Assembly (NCBI RefSeq): GCF_014193425.1 | Contig: NZ_JACHZG010000002.1 | Location: 62,001-126,000 of the forward strand | Source: Microlunatus antarcticus | GTDB taxonomy: Bacteria > Actinomycetota > Actinomycetes > Propionibacteriales > Propionibacteriaceae | Length of the DNA stretch: 64,000 nt | Direction: 5' to 3' | Shown: one piece after another, positions 62,110-64,000 of the stretch | How positions within the stretch are numbered: the stretch's first letter is position 1 | How the letters are laid out: every line of letters begins with the position of its first letter | Position numbers and translations under genes: made by a program | The notes under the pieces: model-generated | The model's database searches: none | The model's input: the letters and a program-made list of their open reading frames with translations, nothing else | What the model was told of the DNA's origin: nothing

Positions 62110-62272
62110 GTCGTGTCTCGCGATCTCCGGCAGGTGCAGGCGTGGCATCCGCGCCCGATCCGGCCAGGAGGAGGAGCGAAAGCGCAGCGGGCTGCGCTGA
62201 GCGACTCCGACGCAGCCGGTCGGGATGCGGGGCCGCGGCTGCGCCCGCTGGAATCGAGAGACACGACCTAGC
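62105..62272. repeat. 168-bp imperfect palindrome, MITE-like element
   Basis: Begins GCTAGGTCGTGTCTC and ends GAGACACGACCTAGC, perfect terminal inverted repeats extending for 19+ bp with one mismatch, then an imperfect stem for most of the arm length and a perfect central hairpin AGCGCAGCGGGCTGCGCT (62181-62198). The ends carry CTAG, a target sequence used by some IS5-family elements. No coding frame. It looks like a non-autonomous transposon remnant or a very large hairpin terminator. Confidence 0.7.
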
Positions 62273-62284
62273 CGCTGACGAACG

Positions 62285-62365
62285 TCAGGTGAGCTGGAGG
62301 ATCACGATCACGAGGATGATGATCACCAGGATGCCGATGATGGTGCCGATGAGACCTCTGTTCAT
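62285..62365 (-). CDS. 26-residue hydrophobic microprotein
   Basis: ATG 62365 to TGA 62285 with an ideal AAGGAG ribosome binding site five bases upstream. The peptide begins MNRGLIGTIIGILVIIIL and is one membrane span of almost only Ile, Leu and Val, ending QLT. The strong ribosome binding site and the biased composition favour a real membrane microprotein. Function unknown; candidates are a regulatory peptide of a membrane complex or a toxin-like peptide. It is not found by length-limited gene calling. Confidence 0.65.
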   Translation of the reverse strand: MNRGLIGTIIGILVIIILVIVILQLT

Positions 62366-62403
62366 GACTGCTCCTTCGGTTGGGGTTCTTGACGCAGCAA
62401 CCT

Positions 62404-62425
62404 AGACCACCCCTTCGGGTGGTCT
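62404..62425. terminator. hairpin upstream of the microprotein gene
   Basis: AGACCACCC-CTTC-GGGTGGTCT type stem-loop, 40 bases upstream of the microprotein start and after the ZIP gene end on the minus strand. It could terminate minus-strand transcription from the ZIP gene. Confidence 0.6.
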
Positions 62426-62432
62426 GATGCAA

Positions 62433-62466
62433 CCCCACCTCCGCGCGTGTCGCACGCGGGGGTGGG
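62433..62466 (-). terminator. hairpin after the ZIP-like transporter gene
   Basis: CCCCACC ... GGTGGGG with an inner CGCG/CGCG stem directly after the stop codon of the ZIP gene on the minus strand. Together with the hairpin at 62404-62425 it makes a double terminator. Confidence 0.6.
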
Positions 62467-62469
62467 GCG

Positions 62470-63186
62470 TCAGCCGACGAGCTCGGACAGGACGAGGTAG
62501 ATCAGGAAGCCGACGAAGAAGCCGACGCTGCCGATGCTCGTCTCGCCCTTCGCGTGGGCCTCCACGAGCAGCTCCTCGGTCGCCAGGTACATGAAGGCGA
62601 CGGCCCCGAAGGCGAGGACGCCGGCCAGCAGCGTCGGGCTCGCGCCCGAGAGCGTCGCCACCCCGACCGCCGTCCCCGCCACGGTCAGCAGCGCCAGGAC
62701 GACCGGGGCGAACGCCACGAAGCGGCGCGAGACCGTCCCCGCCAGCGTGGCCGACAGCGAGAGCCCGACGAAGAGGTACTCGACGGTCAGCGCCACGGTG
62801 AGCAGGACCCCGACGCGTGCCGCGGAGGCGAAGCCCGCGCCGAGGATCAGCCCGTCGATGAAGAAGTCGACGCCGATGGCCACCATGAGCCCGATCGGCA
62901 GCCCGGCGTGCCCGGCGGCCTCGCGCCGGTGCTCCAGGTGCTCGCTCGCCGCTCGGAAGCCGAACATCACCGCGATCCCCGCCGCGAAGCCCGCGACCGC
63001 GACCAGGGGTGAGCGTGCGAGCACGCCGGGCAGCAGCTCGATGGCCGCCGCGGCGAAGACGACCCCGGCCGCGAAGTGCTGGAGGCCGCTCGTCAGACGT
63101 TCCCCCGGCGCCCGGACCGCGGCGACGGCGCCGGAGAGGGCGGCCGCCAGGACCGGCACCAGTGCGAACAGCAGCGCGGCACCCAC
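62470..63186 (-). CDS. ZIP family metal transporter-like protein with altered metal site
   Basis: 238 residues from GTG 63186. About eight membrane spans with the ZIP topology, including LQHFAAGVVFAAAAIELLPG (span 2) and a His-containing loop EHLEHRREAAGHAG. The usual binuclear site motifs HNxPEG and HExPE are replaced by VDFFIDG (D107, D111) and VEYLFVG (E136, no second Glu). It may move a different cation or use a different mechanism. The next gene, with ankyrin repeats, ends 10 bp upstream on the same strand. Confidence 0.75.
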   Translation of the reverse strand: MGAALLFALVPVLAAALSGAVAAVRAPGERLTSGLQHFAAGVVFAAAAIELLPGVLARSPLVAVAGFAAGIAVMFGFRAASEHLEHRREAAGHAGLPIGLMVAIGVDFFIDGLILGAGFASAARVGVLLTVALTVEYLFVGLSLSATLAGTVSRRFVAFAPVVLALLTVAGTAVGVATLSGASPTLLAGVLAFGAVAFMYLATEELLVEAHAKGETSIGSVGFFVGFLIYLVLSELVG

Positions 63187-63195
63187 GGGTGGAGG

Positions 63196-64000
63196 TTAGA
63201 CCTCGCGGGTCACGGGTCCGAGCAGGGCGGTCGTGCCGGCCGCGTACGCCCACCGCGCCCAGCCGAGCGGGGTGGAGCCGTGGTCGTCGTCGAGGACCTC
63301 CGGATCGGCACCGCCGTCGAGCAGCGCCCGTGCGAGCTCGACGTCGTCGGCCCACGCCGCGTGGTGGAGCAGCGTGCGCCCGTGGACCTTGGCGTCCAGG
63401 TCGCCGCCGGCCGCGACCAGTGCCCGGACGCCGTCGGGGGTGCCGGCAGCGGCGATGGGCGGGAGGTCCGTCTGGGACCAGGGCGAGGGGTCGTCGGCCG
63501 GGGTGCCCTCGACGAACCCGTATGCCGCCAGCAGCGCCAGCCGGTCGGTCAGCCCGTGCGCCCGGGCCCGGTCCACCTGCAGGGCGACCAACCGCTGCGG
63601 GGTCGCCTGCCGCTCCCCCAGCCGCCGGCGCCACGTCCCGCCGTTGCCCCGGCCGAGGCCGTGGGCGAGCAGGACGCGGAGGTGCCCGTCGTCGCGTCCG
63701 AACATCCGGTTGTAGAGCGTCTGCCCGTCGTCCGGATCCGCCCCGCGGTCGAGGAGCAGCCCGGCGAGCGCGTCGCCCTGCGGGTGCCGCGGCGTACGAC
63801 CCGGTCCCTGCTCGCCCTCGCCGAAGCACCCGGTCAGCACGGTGAAGGGCGGGGCCTCACCGCCGAGCAGCACGCCCGCGTCCGGGTCGGCGCCCGCGTC
63901 GAGCAGGAGCCGGGCCGCACCGTACGCGTCGTCCTGCGGCACCCGCGCGTACGCCAGGCTCATCAGCGGCGTGAAGCCGTCGGGCCGGCGGACGTCGGCG
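63196..64000 (-). CDS. ankyrin-repeat protein (N-terminus outside window)
   Basis: 268 codons to the right edge; the frame stays open past an internal Met at 63963 (RRPDGFTPLMSLAYARV is itself an ankyrin repeat), so the start lies outside. At least four repeats show LLLDAGADPD, LLLDRGADPDD, GRTLLHHAAWADDVELARALLDGGADPEV and GSTPLGWARWA patterns. Ankyrin repeats bind proteins. No catalytic domain is visible in this part. Confidence 0.85.
   Translation of the reverse strand, partial: ADVRRPDGFTPLMSLAYARVPQDDAYGAARLLLDAGADPDAGVLLGGEAPPFTVLTGCFGEGEQGPGRTPRHPQGDALAGLLLDRGADPDDGQTLYNRMFGRDDGHLRVLLAHGLGRGNGGTWRRRLGERQATPQRLVALQVDRARAHGLTDRLALLAAYGFVEGTPADDPSPWSQTDLPPIAAAGTPDGVRALVAAGGDLDAKVHGRTLLHHAAWADDVELARALLDGGADPEVLDDDHGSTPLGWARWAYAAGTTALLGPVTREV

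Overview
The window is GC-rich, strand-dense chromosomal DNA from an actinomycete (Actinomycetota). The evidence is heavy GTG start use, many 1-4 base ATGA/GTGA/TGATG gene overlaps, likely leaderless promoters, a menaquinone rather than ubiquinone pathway, a 16S-23S spacer without tRNA genes, an RskA-type anti-sigma factor and a TagF-like wall polymer enzyme. Placement in Propionibacteriales is a guess from gene content; no alignment was run.

Layout. 1-4.7 kb: a truncated solute-binding lipoprotein, a Pro/Gln-rich membrane-anchored protein, an M13 metallopeptidase and a small NTF2-fold protein. 4.8-11 kb: a complete rRNA operon on the minus strand (16S, 23S, 5S), with terminator, boxA-like leader, candidate promoter and, upstream, a 15-bp tandem repeat. 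11-28.4 kb: a polyprenyl diphosphate synthase and a complete 14-gene complex I operon (nuoA-N), all minus strand; the nuoA leader carries a palindrome matching a Rex (NADH-sensing repressor) box. 28.5-47.9 kb: genes of menaquinone synthesis (menF, menG, menD, menC, menE, menA, a geranylgeranyl-reductase-like flavoprotein), interleaved with a PadR/MFS efflux pair, an aldolase/alcohol dehydrogenase pair, a two-gene ABC system, an ECF sigma/anti-sigma pair, a RecB-like nuclease and a truncated globin. Only menB and the thioesterase step are missing, so the quinone and the enzyme that reduces it lie in one neighbourhood. 48-58.8 kb: a membrane glycosyltransferase behind a structured leader, a lipoprotein, a Cds1-like PLP enzyme, an RNase H-NTF2 fusion, two RibD_C/DHFR-family proteins, and a surface-polymer group (GT2, CDP-alcohol phosphotransferase, TagF-like transferase) ending with gnd. 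58.8-64 kb: accessory region with a TrmB/LuxR-type regulator facing a 48-codon exported-peptide gene, an M4 protealysin-like peptidase fused to an emfourin-like inhibitor domain, a 168-bp palindromic MITE-like element, a 26-residue hydrophobic microprotein, a ZIP-like transporter with altered metal-site residues, and a truncated ankyrin-repeat gene.

The most unusual material is: (i) the regulator/exported peptide pair at 58.9-60.2 kb, which looks like a possible peptide-signalling module; (ii) the M4-emfourin fusion; (iii) the MITE-like hairpin that overlaps the stop codon of that fusion; (iv) two very short leaderless upstream ORFs that end in GTGA overlaps with the next gene; and (v) the structured leader of the glycosyltransferase. 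All functions are inferred from sequence alone; no database search was possible.
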